Positions 37,821 through 50,072 of a stretch of DNA of 64,000 bases are shown in pieces. The notes below the pieces were generated by a model. The model worked only from the letters and a program-made list of their open reading frames with translations, was not told the DNA's origin and searched no databases. The stretch's first letter is position 1. Each line of letters begins with the position of its first letter. The position numbers and the translations under genes were made by a program. Source of the stretch: Bradyrhizobium sp. 195 (GTDB lineage: Bacteria; Pseudomonadota; Alphaproteobacteria; Rhizobiales; Xanthobacteraceae); the NCBI RefSeq assembly GCF_023101665.1, contig NZ_CP082161.1, forward strand, positions 930,001-994,000. Reading direction: 5' to 3'.

Positions 37821-37927
37821 TGTCATCCCGGGGCATCGCGAAGCGATGAGCCCGGGATCCATCGGGCGGCATCACGTGCGGTGAAATGGATTCCGGGCTC
37901 GCGCCAAGTGGCGCGCCCCGGAATGAC
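37821..37927. repeat. Palindromic repeat between pimD and the SDR gene
   Basis: Arms tgtcatcccgggg / ccccggaatgac with an inner cgggatccat...atggattccggg pair. Related to 33498-33605. It fills the gap before the SDR gene. Confidence 0.8.
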
Positions 37928-37949
37928 CAGGAGAGGGAGCCCAACAACA

Positions 37950-38723
37950 ATGAAAAACACCCCGTTCGATCTCACCGGCAAGGTCGCCGTGGTCACCGGC
38001 TCCAGTCGCGGCATCGGCCGCTCCTCCGCCGAACTCCTGGCAAAGCTCGGCGCCAAGGTCGTGGTGTCCTCGCGCAAGGCGGATGCCTGCAAGGAGGTCG
38101 CCGACGGCATCATCGCGGCCGGCGGCGATGCCGCCGTCATTCCCTGCAACATCGCGCGCAAGGCGGATGTCGAGGCGCTGATCGCGGGTGCGACCAGGCA
38201 TTACGGCAAGATCGACATTCTCGTCTGCAACGCCGCGGTGAATCCCTATTACGGCCCGCTGCTCGACATCACGGATGAAGCCTTCGACAAGATCATGGGC
38301 TCGAACGTCAAGAGCAACATCTGGCTCTCGGCGCTGGCGATCCCGCAAATGGCCGAGCGCGGTGGCGGCTCCGTGATCATCATCTCCTCGATCGGCGGCT
38401 TGCGCGGCTCCACCGTGATCGGCGCCTACGGCATCTCCAAGGCGGCCGACTTCGCGCTGTGCCGCTCGCTCGCCGGCGAATGGGGCCCGAAAGGCGTTCG
38501 CGTCAACTGCATCGCGCCCGGCCTCGTCAAGACCGATTTCGCCCGCGCGCTCTGGGAGGACGAGGCCATGCTGAAGCGCCGCACCGCGACCACGCCGCTG
38601 CGCCGCATCGGCGAGCCCGACGAAATCGCCGGTGCCGTCGCCTACCTCGCCTCGGATGCGTCGAGCTTCATGACGGGACAGACCATCGTCATCGACGGCG
38701 GCGTGACGACGGCCGCGGTGTAG
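37950..38723 (+). CDS. SDR-family oxidoreductase at the end of the pim-like operon
   Basis: A 257-residue SDR with TGSSRGIG at residues 16-23, an NAAV motif, the catalytic Ser/Tyr/Lys (SSIGG, AYGISKAAD) and a C-terminal TGQTIVIDGGVTTAAV. The Arg residues after the second strand (SSRKAD) suggest NADP preference, as in DHRS4-like reductases. It may act on a keto- or hydroxyacyl intermediate. It follows pimD after a repeat and has a GAGAGGGAG ribosome site. The role in dicarboxylate degradation is inferred from position. Confidence 0.85.
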   Translation: MKNTPFDLTGKVAVVTGSSRGIGRSSAELLAKLGAKVVVSSRKADACKEVADGIIAAGGDAAVIPCNIARKADVEALIAGATRHYGKIDILVCNAAVNPYYGPLLDITDEAFDKIMGSNVKSNIWLSALAIPQMAERGGGSVIIISSIGGLRGSTVIGAYGISKAADFALCRSLAGEWGPKGVRVNCIAPGLVKTDFARALWEDEAMLKRRTATTPLRRIGEPDEIAGAVAYLASDASSFMTGQTIVIDGGVTTAAV

Positions 38724-39044
38724 CTCTTACCACTTGCAATTGCACGGCGAGCGCGCTCCACTTCATCTTCCCTGGAGGGAAGGGACGAGCGTAGCTCGCC
38801 CGTGGGTCGCTCGCGCGTAGCGCGAACGGGGTGGGGTGATCTCTCAACTCGAGCACTGTTGGCTGTGGAGAGACCGTCACTCCACCCCGGATCACATTCC
38901 GCTGCGCTGCATGTGATCCGACCCTCCCCCTCCAGGGGAGGTAAGCAAGACCAACCTTGACCTTGCCATTCTAATCCGCTCCCTTTGGCGCGACACAATG
39001 ACTCCCTCCGGGGAAACGCCAAGCTAAACGCCAAGGTAGCCGCC
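38724..39044. repeat. Gap with a long palindromic repeat
   Basis: No gene. Between about 38767 and 38945 lies a composite inverted repeat: cttccctggagggaag near one end, cctccccctccaggggagg at the other, and a gtagctcgcccg/gcgcgtagcgcg region with ggatcacattccgctgcgctgcatgtgatcc in the middle (a perfect-arm hairpin). The rest shows no signal. Confidence 0.6.
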
Positions 39045-40550
39045 ATGTCTTTCGTCCTCGCCATCGACCAGGGCACCACCTCCTCGCGCGCCATCGTGTT
39101 TCGCGGCGATATTTCCATTGCGGCGAAGGCGCAAGCCGAGTTTCCGCAGCATTTTCCGGCCTCGGGCTGGGTCGAGCATGAGCCGGAGGACATCTGGACC
39201 TCGACCGTGATGGTGTGCCGCGAGGCGATCGAGCAGGCCGGCATCAGCGCAACGGACATCGCCGCGATCGGCATCACCAATCAGCGCGAGACCACCGTGG
39301 TGTGGGACCGCGCGACGGGGCAGGCCGTGCACCGCGCCATCGTCTGGCAGGACCGCCGCACCGCCGACATCTGCGCGAAACTGAAAGCGGAAGGCCGCGA
39401 GCCCGTGATCTCGCAAAAGACCGGCCTGATCATCGATCCCTATTTCTCCGGCACGAAGGTCGCCTGGATCCTCGACCACGTCCCCGGTGCCCGGGCCCGC
39501 GCCGCGCGCGGCGAATTGATGTTCGGCACCGTCGATTGCTATCTGCTCTGGCGCCTCACTGGCGGCAAGGTGCACGCCACCGATGCCACCAACGCCTCGC
39601 GCACGCTGCTGTTCAACATCCACACCGGCCAGTGGGACGACGAGCTCCTCGAGATCATCGGCGTGCCGCGCTCGATGCTGCCCGAAGTGAAGGACTCTTC
39701 CGCCCGCTTCGGCGAGAGCACGCCCGATCTGTTCGGCGGCGCGATTGCCATCTCGGGCATCGCCGGCGACCAGCAGGCCGCGACCATCGGCCAGGCCTGC
39801 TTCCGTCCGGGCATGATGAAGTCGACCTACGGCACCGGATGCTTCGCGCTGCTCAACACCGGCACCACGCCTGTGGTGTCGAAGAACAAGCTGCTCACCA
39901 CGGTCGCCTATCAGCTCGAGGGAAAACGCACCTACGCACTCGAAGGCTCGATCTTCGTGGCGGGCTCGGCGGTGCAATGGCTGCGCGACGGCCTCGGCAT
40001 CATCAAGCATGCGGCCGAGACCGGACCTCTTGCTGATCAGTCGGACTCCATGCAGAGCGTCTATCTCGTTCCCGCCTTCGTCGGCATGGGCGCGCCCTAC
40101 TGGAATCCACGCGTGCGCGGCGCGCTGTTCGGCCTGACCCGCAACACCGGTCCCGCCGAGCTCGCCCATGCCGCGCTGGAGAGCGTCTGCTACCAGACGT
40201 TCGACCTTTGGGCCGCGATGCGCGCGGACTGGCCAAGCTCCGAAACCGCCAGCGTCGTGCTCCGCGTCGACGGCGGCATGACCGCTTCCGACTGGACCAT
40301 GCAGCGCCTCGCCGATCTGCTGGATGCGCCCGTCGACCGCCCCGTGATCCAGGAGACCACCGCGCTGGGCGCCGCCTATCTCGCCGGCCTCCAGGCCGGT
40401 GTCTATCCCGAGCCGACAAAATTCGCCGACAATTGGCGCCTGGAGCACCGCTTCAAGCCGAACATGAGCGGGGCCACGCGCGAGCGGAAGCTCGCGGGCT
40501 GGGCGAGGGCGGTCAAGGGCGTCCTGGCGAGTGACGAGGGGGAGGGGTAG
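39045..40550 (+). CDS. glpK: Glycerol kinase
   Basis: A 501-residue FGGY-family kinase. The N-terminal [14 protein letters not shown] is the first phosphate-binding segment; [18 protein letters not shown] and [27 protein letters not shown] are classic GlpK motifs, and [12 protein letters not shown] plus [14 protein letters not shown] complete the ATP site. It makes sn-glycerol 3-phosphate from glycerol and ATP. I chose the ATG at 39045. No glpD, glpF or regulator is adjacent. Confidence 0.95.
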   Translation: MSFVLAIDQGTTSSRAIVFRGDISIAAKAQAEFPQHFPASGWVEHEPEDIWTSTVMVCREAIEQAGISATDIAAIGITNQRETTVVWDRATGQAVHRAIVWQDRRTADICAKLKAEGREPVISQKTGLIIDPYFSGTKVAWILDHVPGARARAARGELMFGTVDCYLLWRLTGGKVHATDATNASRTLLFNIHTGQWDDELLEIIGVPRSMLPEVKDSSARFGESTPDLFGGAIAISGIAGDQQAATIGQACFRPGMMKSTYGTGCFALLNTGTTPVVSKNKLLTTVAYQLEGKRTYALEGSIFVAGSAVQWLRDGLGIIKHAAETGPLADQSDSMQSVYLVPAFVGMGAPYWNPRVRGALFGLTRNTGPAELAHAALESVCYQTFDLWAAMRADWPSSETASVVLRVDGGMTASDWTMQRLADLLDAPVDRPVIQETTALGAAYLAGLQAGVYPEPTKFADNWRLEHRFKPNMSGATRERKLAGWARAVKGVLASDEGEG

Positions 40551-40560
40551 CAGTAACTTC

Positions 40561-40646
40561 GTAGCCCGGATGGAGCGAAGCGAAATCCGGGACAGCTATC
40601 GCTTGTGGCGCAAATCCCGGATTACGCTGCGCTCCATCCTGGCTAC
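40561..40646. repeat. Palindromic repeat 'gtagcccggatggagcgaag'
   Basis: A second full copy of the family first seen at 827-904, with arms tagcccggatggagcgaagcg / cgctgcgctccatcctggcta plus tccggga / tcccgga inside. It follows glpK directly. Confidence 0.85.
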
Positions 40647-40660
40647 ACATTGTCTCTCCA

Positions 40661-40742
40661 CCGTCATTGCGAGCGGAGCGAAGCAATCCAGACTGCCTCT
40701 GCGGAAAGATCCTGGATTGCTTCGCTGCGCTCGCAATGACGG
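40661..40742. repeat. Palindromic repeat 'cgtcattgcgagcg'
   Basis: Arms ccgtcattgcgagcggagcgaagcaatcca / tggattgcttcgctgcgctcgcaatgacgg. Relatives lie at 41441-41529 and 43628-43745. It ends 53 bases before the GNAT start. Confidence 0.85.
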
Positions 40743-40795
40743 AGTATGGAGCGGCTGACACAGGGCTGGCCCATGACGCAGGGAAGCAAGGACCC

Positions 40796-41395
40796 ATGAT
40801 CCTCCCCGACGGCTATTCCGACGTCCCCGCCGGCAAGATCGCCGCCGTCGTCACCCATCTCGAGATGACCGCGCGCCCTCCGCGCCGTGACGATCCCCCC
40901 GGCGCCTGGACCCTGCGCAAGGTCGACGCCCCCGCGCTTCCTTGGTACCGCGATCTCTTCCGCCGCGTCGGCGAGGATTGGCTGTGGTTCTCGCGCGCAC
41001 GCATGACCGATACGGAGCTCGCCGCAAGCATCCGCGCGCCGGGCATCGAAGTCTACGCGCTCTCCGTAAATGGCCGCGACGAAGGCCTGCTGGAACTCGA
41101 CTTCCGCGAGCCCGGCCAGTGCGAGCTGGTCTATTTCGGCGTCACCGCATCCTTGATCGGCACCGGCGCCGCCCGCTTCCTGATGAACCGCGCGCTTGAG
41201 CCCGCATGGTCACGCGAGGTCCGCCGCGTCTGGGTCCACACCTGCACCCTCGACCACCCATCGGCCGTTGCCTTCTATCAGCGCTCCGGCTTCCGCCCGT
41301 TCCGCCGCCAGATCGAAATCGCCGACGATCCACGCCTCGACGGCACGGCGCCGCGCGATGCGGCGAAGCATGTGCCGATCATCGACTCGCCGTAG
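40796..41395 (+). CDS. GNAT-family N-acetyltransferase
   Basis: A 199-residue protein with the acetyl-CoA-binding region ELVYFGVTASLIGTGAARFLMNRALE (about 118-143) and a C-terminal WVHTCTLDHPSAVAFYQRSGFRPFRRQIE typical of GNAT proteins. The substrate is unknown. The ATG at 40796 is preferred because the upstream frame crosses a repeat. It is flanked on both sides by palindromic repeats. Confidence 0.88.
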   Translation: MILPDGYSDVPAGKIAAVVTHLEMTARPPRRDDPPGAWTLRKVDAPALPWYRDLFRRVGEDWLWFSRARMTDTELAASIRAPGIEVYALSVNGRDEGLLELDFREPGQCELVYFGVTASLIGTGAARFLMNRALEPAWSREVRRVWVHTCTLDHPSAVAFYQRSGFRPFRRQIEIADDPRLDGTAPRDAAKHVPIIDSP

Positions 41396-41423
41396 CCCGG
41401 AAGAGTGCAGCGAAATCCGGGCT
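41392..41423. repeat. Degenerate half copy of the 'gtagcccgga' repeat
   Basis: The sequence cgtagcccggaagagtgcag followed by cgaaatccgggctgag matches one arm of the family at 827 and 40561. It begins inside the stop region of the GNAT gene. Confidence 0.55.
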
Positions 41424-41440
41424 GAGTCGGTCTCTCCCCG

Positions 41441-41529
41441 CCGTCATTGCGAGGAGCTCTTGCGACGAAGCAATCCAGACTGCCACCGCGGAGAGAGTCT
41501 GGATTGCTTCGCTTCGCTCGCAATGACGG
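41441..41529. repeat. Palindromic repeat 'cgtcattgcgagg'
   Basis: Arms ccgtcattgcgagg...gcaatccagac / gtctggattgc...tcgcaatgacgg. It fills the gap between the convergent GNAT and DUF6636-like genes. Confidence 0.82.
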
Positions 41530-41542
41530 TGCGGGCGACGCT

Positions 41543-41965
41543 TCAAAACACCTCCTGCTTCCCCCTTGCCAGCGAAAATCCCCGCTGCATCGCATTGAAG
41601 CACGTCAACCCGCTCTGCTCCGACCTGCAGGTGAATCCCGCGCGCTGCCACACCTCGTTATAGGCCAGCACCGGCAGCGAGGCGTCCATCACGGTGTCGC
41701 CAGCGCAGATGCGGCCCGCGGCTCGCTTCGCGCTCATCTCGAAGGCGTGGCCATAATCGAGCTCGCAATCGGCGGGGCGGCGTGGGCGGGTCTCCATGTT
41801 CATGATGTCGCAGCGGAGCACGCCCTGGCCGCTATCGCCGAAGAACTGGCAGACGATGTTTTTCGATGGCGTGAGAAAGCCGATCGGGCGGTCCTGGGCG
41901 CGGGCAGGGCTCGCCGCGGCGAGCACGGCGACGCCAAGTCCCATCATTGCAAATCGCCGCATCAT
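41543..41965 (-). CDS. Secreted DUF6636-like protein
   Basis: A 140-residue protein with a cleavable signal peptide (about 1-23, FAMMGLGVAVLAAASPARA). Cysteines in the mature part (VCQF, LRCDI, DCELDYGH, RICAGDT, FTCRSEQSGLTCFN) suggest disulfides. The opening FLTPSKNIVCQFF and the LTCFNAMQRGFSLARG ending resemble the DUF6636 family (function unknown, probably periplasmic). The start is MM at 41965/41962. It stands alone. Confidence 0.7.
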   Translation of the reverse strand: MMRRFAMMGLGVAVLAAASPARAQDRPIGFLTPSKNIVCQFFGDSGQGVLRCDIMNMETRPRRPADCELDYGHAFEMSAKRAAGRICAGDTVMDASLPVLAYNEVWQRAGFTCRSEQSGLTCFNAMQRGFSLARGKQEVF

Positions 41966-41986
41966 GCATGCTCCTGCGTCCGGCAC

Positions 41987-42014
41987 TGTCATGCCCGGAC
42001 TTGATCCGGGCATC
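41987..42014. repeat. Short hairpin 'atgcccggacttgatccgggcat'
   Basis: A perfect-arm hairpin (atgcccgga / tccgggcat), of the type seen in several other repeats here. It lies between divergent genes. Confidence 0.6.
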
Positions 42015-42091
42015 CATCCCTATTCTATAGTGGGCTCGTGAAAAAGATGGGCGGCCGGGTCGAGCCCGGCCAGGACACGCGAGTACGAACC

Positions 42092-42721
42092 ATGTTCCTG
42101 ATCGGCCAATATGATTCCCCCTTCGTCCGCCGCGTCGCGATTGCGCTGAAGCTCTACGGCCTCACCTTCGGGCACAGGCCGTGGTCGACCTTCGGCGATG
42201 CCGACCAGATCGCTCCGTACAATCCGCTGCGGCGCGTGCCGACCCTGGTGCTCGACGACGGCGAGGCGCTGATCGAGAGCACCATCATCCTGGATCATCT
42301 CGACGACCTCGTCGGCGAGGCGAAGGCGATGCTGCCGCGCAGCGGCGCCGAGCGGCGCAAGCATTTGCGCATCTGTGCGCTCGCGTCCGGCCTCGGCGAC
42401 AAGGCGGTCAGCCTGCTCTACGAGCGTGTGCTGCGAAAGGAGCAGCTCACGCTATGGGTCGAGCGTTGCCAGGCGCAGATTGCGGACGTGCTGAAGGTGC
42501 TCGAGGCCGAGCGCGCCAGGGTGACGACGCCGTACTGGCTGGGCGATCGGATCGGTCACGCCGACGTCGCGGTGGCCTGCGTCGTCCGCTTCACCCGCGA
42601 GGCGCATCCGCAGCTGTTCGATGCGTCGCGCTATCCGGCGCTGTCGGCGCATGCCGAGCGCTGCGAGGCGCTGGCGCCGTTCAAGGAGTTCGTGCAGCCG
42701 CTGGCCCCGCCGAAGGGCTGA
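42092..42721 (+). CDS. Glutathione S-transferase family protein
   Basis: A 209-residue GST with an N-terminal thioredoxin-like domain (MFLIGQYDSPFVRRVAIALKLYGL, with YDSPFVRR holding the Ser of the zeta/beta-type active site; NPLRRVPTLVLDDGEALIEST containing the glutathione-contacting cis-Pro and E-S/T motif) and a helical C-terminal domain. I chose the ATG at 42092. The substrate is unknown. The region that follows the stop is unusual. Confidence 0.88.
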   Translation: MFLIGQYDSPFVRRVAIALKLYGLTFGHRPWSTFGDADQIAPYNPLRRVPTLVLDDGEALIESTIILDHLDDLVGEAKAMLPRSGAERRKHLRICALASGLGDKAVSLLYERVLRKEQLTLWVERCQAQIADVLKVLEAERARVTTPYWLGDRIGHADVAVACVVRFTREAHPQLFDASRYPALSAHAERCEALAPFKEFVQPLAPPKG

Positions 42722-43374
42722 GGCCCGGTGCTCGGGCCCCAAGCTACCAGATCGTGGGGAGCCCGGCGGGCAAAACACACGAGCCCTGGGTCAATCAACG
42801 TCGCTCAAAATATTCCGCTTTACCGAAATTCGGTTTCGGCGTATGTGTCGGCCATCCTGATCCGGCGAAAGGGGCGGTCGTACGTCGTTTCGAACCGCGG
42901 ATCGGGGAGCGGTGGACGCGGCAGCGTCGTGCACGAGAGGTGGGAGCAGGGCGGGAGAACCCCGTGAGGTCCCGGCGGCGTGCGGACGAGCGGCGCTTGA
43001 AGCGTACGGCCAAATCGCGTGGTCCTGGCTGTCGTTGCTACAGCCAAGCCTTGCGGAGGTGCGGGCCGCCCGACCGGGCGAAGCGCACCGCCAATTCGCG
43101 AGGTGACGGAGGCAAGCAAGAATTTCGTCTCCGGGGAGAGCGCGCCATACGCCGTCAAACATCGCGCAGGGAAGGCCGGTCGTTTCCGGCTTCACCTGTC
43201 ATCCGTTGTGCATTGCGTGTGCATTCTCATCGCACGACGGACAAGCGGGTGCCAGCCGGCGCCCGGCCTTCCCTGCGCCCTTTCGCTATGAGGGCGTGAA
43301 GAGGCCAGCAAAACTCGGGCGGAACAAGCCGCGAGGAGGCGAAGGCATGTCTGCGGGCCACAACCTCCGACATC
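42722..43374. other. Structured, apparently noncoding element (possible dispersed repeat or RNA)
   Basis: No supported gene lies between the GST stop and the repeat at 43375. Several exact complementary segments are present: ACCGAAATTCGGT (42822-42834), ggctgt/acagcc (43027-43045), a 16-base inverted repeat gcgcagggaaggccgg / ccggccttccctgcgc (43164-43179 and 43263-43278) whose 83-base loop holds ccgttgtgc/gcacgacgg, and the hairpin cgccct/agggcg (43276-43296). The text resembles a sequence I recall as dispersed in Bradyrhizobium genomes, which I could not check. Confidence 0.5.
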
Positions 43375-43463
43375 GTAGGGTGGGCAAAGCGAAGCGTGCC
43401 CACGCATTTTTCGCGATCGAGAGAGATGGTGGGCACGGCGCTGTGCGCCTTTGCCCACCCTAC
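43375..43463. repeat. Palindromic repeat 'gtagggtgggcaaagcg', 89 bp (second copy)
   Basis: Exactly the same length as the copy after pobA (14335-14423). The arms are gtagggtgggcaaagcg and cgcctttgcccaccctac; the loops differ. Confidence 0.85.
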
Positions 43464-43489
43464 GGCACTGGGTCTGCCGCAAACACAAC

Positions 43490-43592
43490 TGTCATCGCCC
43501 GGCTTGACCGGGCGATCCAGTACTCCGAGACGGCTGTTATTGAATCGAGAGGCCGCGGCGTACTGGATTCCCCGCCTTCGCGGGGAATGACA
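43490..43592. repeat. Inverted repeat 'cgcccggcttgaccgggcg' type
   Basis: Bounded by tgtcat...atgaca with hairpins cgcccggcttgaccgggcg and ccccgccttcgcgggg. It directly follows the repeat at 43375-43463. Confidence 0.82.
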
Positions 43593-43627
43593 GTGTTAGT
43601 TGGAGAATGAGCCATCACCTCACTCTC

Positions 43628-43745
43628 CGTCATTGCGAGCGCAGCGACTTGTCCGCCGAAGCCTTCGGCGGAGGCGGAAGCAATCCAGGGTCTTTCCGCG
43701 GAGGGATTCTGGATTGCTCCGTCGCAAGGGCTCGTCGCAATGACG
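43628..43745. repeat. Palindromic repeat 'cgtcattgcgagcg' (third copy)
   Basis: Arms ccgtcattgcgagc / ctcgtcgcaatgacg with an inner gaagcaatccag/ctggattgctcc pair and an extra hairpin gccgaagccttcggc. It ends 16 bases before the metH stop. Confidence 0.8.
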
Positions 43746-43760
43746 TGGAGAGAGCGGCGC

Positions 43761-47612
<3,852 letters not shown>

Positions 47613-47618
47613 GTTGTC

Positions 47619-48539
47619 TTACGCCGCCTTCTGCGCGCTCTTGGCGCGGATGCCGAGCAAATGGCTGATCGCGAACACGAGATCGGCGCGGTTCATGGTG
47701 TAGAAATGGAAGGTGTCGACGCCGTGCTTGGCAAGCTTCTGCACCTGGCCGGCGGCAACGGTCGCGGCCACCAGCTTGCGGGTCTCGGCATCGTCATCGA
47801 GGCCTTCGAATTTCGCGGCGAACCAATCGGGCACCGAGGTGCCGGCGCGGGTGACGAAATTGCGGGCCTGCTTGAAATTGTGCATGGGCATGATGCCCGG
47901 CACGATCGGGATGCTGATGCCGCGGGCGCGGACGCGGTCGAGATAGCGGAAGTAGAGGTCGTTATCGAAGAACACCTGGGTGATCGCGCGGCTCGCGCCG
48001 GCATCGACCTTGGCCTGCAGCGTGTCGATGTCGGCATCGAAGTCGCGCGCCTCCGGGTGCTTCTCCGGATAGGCCGAGACCGACACTTCGATATCGGCAT
48101 GCCGCTTCTTGATCCCCGCGACGAGCTCCGCCGAGCTCTGATAGCCGTCGGGATGGCTGGCATAGGGCGTGCCGATGCCGCCGGCGGGATCGCCGCGCAG
48201 GCCGACGATATGGCGGACGCCGACCTCGTGATAGCGGTCGACGATCTCGTCGATCTCGCCGCGCGAGGCGCCGACGCAGGTCAGATGCGCCGCCGGCAGC
48301 AGCGCGGTCTCTTTCAGGATGCGCGAGATGGTGGAGTGGGTCCGCTCCCGGGTCGAGCCGCCGGCGCCGTAGGTCACCGAGACGAATTTCGGGTCGAGCG
48401 GGGCGAGCCGGTTGATGGTCTCCCAGAGATTGCGCTCCATATCTTCCGTCTTGGGCGGAAAGAACTCGAAGGAGATCGCAGGGCGCTTCAGGTGCCCGTC
48501 TTGCCCGTCGGCTCGGGAAGGCGTCGTCAGATCGGTCAT
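47619..48539 (-). CDS. metF: 5,10-methylenetetrahydrofolate reductase
   Basis: A 306-residue FAD-dependent TIM-barrel enzyme with SFEFFPPKTEDME near the N-terminus (the Glu is the conserved catalytic acid), SVTYGAGGSTRERT, HIVGLRGDPAGG and ITQVFFDNDLYFRYLD. It makes 5-methyl-THF for MetH, encoded six bases downstream. I chose the ATG at 48539; a longer frame to 48620 has no family-like N-terminus. Confidence 0.95.
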   Translation of the reverse strand: MTDLTTPSRADGQDGHLKRPAISFEFFPPKTEDMERNLWETINRLAPLDPKFVSVTYGAGGSTRERTHSTISRILKETALLPAAHLTCVGASRGEIDEIVDRYHEVGVRHIVGLRGDPAGGIGTPYASHPDGYQSSAELVAGIKKRHADIEVSVSAYPEKHPEARDFDADIDTLQAKVDAGASRAITQVFFDNDLYFRYLDRVRARGISIPIVPGIMPMHNFKQARNFVTRAGTSVPDWFAAKFEGLDDDAETRKLVAATVAAGQVQKLAKHGVDTFHFYTMNRADLVFAISHLLGIRAKSAQKAA

Positions 48540-48930
48540 GGCACCACTCGCTCCAGATTGCGTCGCCAAATTTGGCGGCGGCCGGTCAGGTTCTCGCTTG
48601 AAGGGCCTAAGATAGGGCAAAGGTGAATCGAGCTACAGCCCATCGTGGATGGGAAATGGCCCACTTCGTGCGGAATGTATTGAATTCTTGTGCCTAAATG
48701 CTGAATTTGTGGGATACGTGTAAGATCCAAAAAGTTACGTATAATCAATACAATATGGCCTAAGAGCCGGAGCCAACGGGCAAAGCGTGGCGGTGGGCAG
48801 TGTGAATTGATGACGACGCAGTCGCCGGTCGTCCCAACGTCTGCTGGAGGGCCGGTTCGCAGCCCGCACACGCCAGACCTGCGCCGTCAGCCCATTGCCG
48901 CGTCGCCGCCCGCAACTAATTTAGCGCGCC
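48540..48930. other. Divergent promoter region between metF and the luciferase-like gene
   Basis: A 391-base gap. The part near metF is GC-rich; 48670-48760 is notably AT-rich (it includes ttacgtataatcaatacaata and a distant tgtattga/tcaataca pair) and probably holds the promoters. I searched by eye for SAM-II, SAH or cobalamin riboswitch motifs and found none I could support. Confidence 0.4.
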
Positions 48931-49944
48931 ATGATCCCGCTCTCAGTCCTCGACCTCTCGGTCGTCACATCAGGCACCAGGCCTGCCGCGGCGCTGCGCA
49001 ACAGCATCGACCTGGCGCGCCATGTCGACGGGCTCGGCTATGTCCGCTACTGGCTCGCCGAACACCACAACCTCGCCTCGGTCGCGAGCCCGGCGCCCGA
49101 CGTCATGATCGGGCAGATCGCGGCGGTGACCAAGCATATCCGCGTCGGCTCCGGCGGGGTGATGCTGCCCAATCACGCCCCGCTGGTGGTGGCCGAGCGC
49201 TTCAAGATGCTGGAGGCGCTGTTTCCCGGCCGCATCGACCTCGGCCTCGGCCGTGCGCCCGGCACCGACGGCGCGACGGCTTACGCGCTGCGGAGCCGGC
49301 TCGACCGCCGCGAGGGCGACGATTTTCTGGAGCGGCTGCACGAACTGATTCTGTGGCAGACGCGCGAATTCCCCGCAGGACATCCCTACAACAACGTCGT
49401 CGCCATGCCCGACGACACCGCCCTGCCGCCGATCTGGCTGCTCGGCTCCAGCGATTATTCTTCGGAGCTGGCCGCGCAAGTGGGCATGGGCTTCGCCTTC
49501 GCCCATCACTTCGCGTCCCACGATGCAGTCGGTGCGATGGTGCATTACCGCAACCGCTTCCAGCCCTCGTCATGGCGTGCGAGTCCGCACGCGATCCTCG
49601 CAGTCGCGGCCATCGCGGCCGACACCGATGAGGAGGCCGAACGGCTCGCCTCTTCGTTCGACCTCAACCGGCTGCGCCGCGACCGCGGTCAATATCTGCC
49701 GCTGCCGAGCGTCGAGGAGGCGCTGGCCTATCCTTACTCCGACTCCGAGCGCACCTCGATCCTCCGCAACCGCTCCCGCCTGTTCGTCGGCAGCCCCACG
49801 ACGGTCCGGAGGAAGCTGCAGCCGCTGATCGACGCGAGCAGGCCGGACGAGTTGATGGTGATCACCGCCGTGTATGACCACGAGGCGCGGAAGAAGTCAT
49901 ATGCGCTGCTGGCGGAGGCGTTTGGGCTTGGAGCAGACGTGTAA
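48931..49944 (+). CDS. LLM-class flavin-dependent oxidoreductase (luciferase-like monooxygenase)
   Basis: A 337-residue TIM-barrel protein with the bacterial luciferase-like pattern: LDLSVVTSG near the N-terminus, [72 protein letters not shown] and [26 protein letters not shown]. It uses reduced flavin from a partner reductase; the substrate is unknown. It is divergent from metF with no obvious functional link. Confidence 0.88.
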   Translation: MIPLSVLDLSVVTSGTRPAAALRNSIDLARHVDGLGYVRYWLAEHHNLASVASPAPDVMIGQIAAVTKHIRVGSGGVMLPNHAPLVVAERFKMLEALFPGRIDLGLGRAPGTDGATAYALRSRLDRREGDDFLERLHELILWQTREFPAGHPYNNVVAMPDDTALPPIWLLGSSDYSSELAAQVGMGFAFAHHFASHDAVGAMVHYRNRFQPSSWRASPHAILAVAAIAADTDEEAERLASSFDLNRLRRDRGQYLPLPSVEEALAYPYSDSERTSILRNRSRLFVGSPTTVRRKLQPLIDASRPDELMVITAVYDHEARKKSYALLAEAFGLGADV

Positions 49945-49952
49945 GTCGTTGC

Positions 49953-50068
49953 TGTGCCCCGGACGCAGCGCAGCGCCCTTCAGCGGTGCGCTGCAGAGCC
50001 GGGGCCCATCTCGCGATTGGGTATTTTGGCTTCTGGGTCCCGGCTCGCGCTTCGCGCGTCCGGGACAC
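49953..50068. repeat. Palindromic repeat 'tgccccggacgcagcgcagcgc' (second copy)
   Basis: Arms tgtgccccggacgc / gcgtccgggacaca-like, with inner gctgcagagccgggg/cccggctc. Relative of 14975-15118. It fills the space between convergent genes. Confidence 0.78.
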
Positions 50069-50072
50069 GAGA

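Noticed and set aside
42181..43299. A 372-codon frame crossing the GST gene and the structured element
   Set aside because: Its first half is a frame-shifted shadow of the GST gene, and the rest lies in a hairpin-rich region with no start or ribosome site.
48677..48752. tgtattga / tcaataca pair as a regulator site before metF
   Set aside because: The arms are only 8 bases and 60 bases apart in AT-rich DNA, so chance is likely.
48540..48930. Possible SAM or cobalamin riboswitch upstream of metF-metH
   Set aside because: No SAM-II, SAH or B12-box motif could be matched by eye; a covariance-model search would be needed to be sure.
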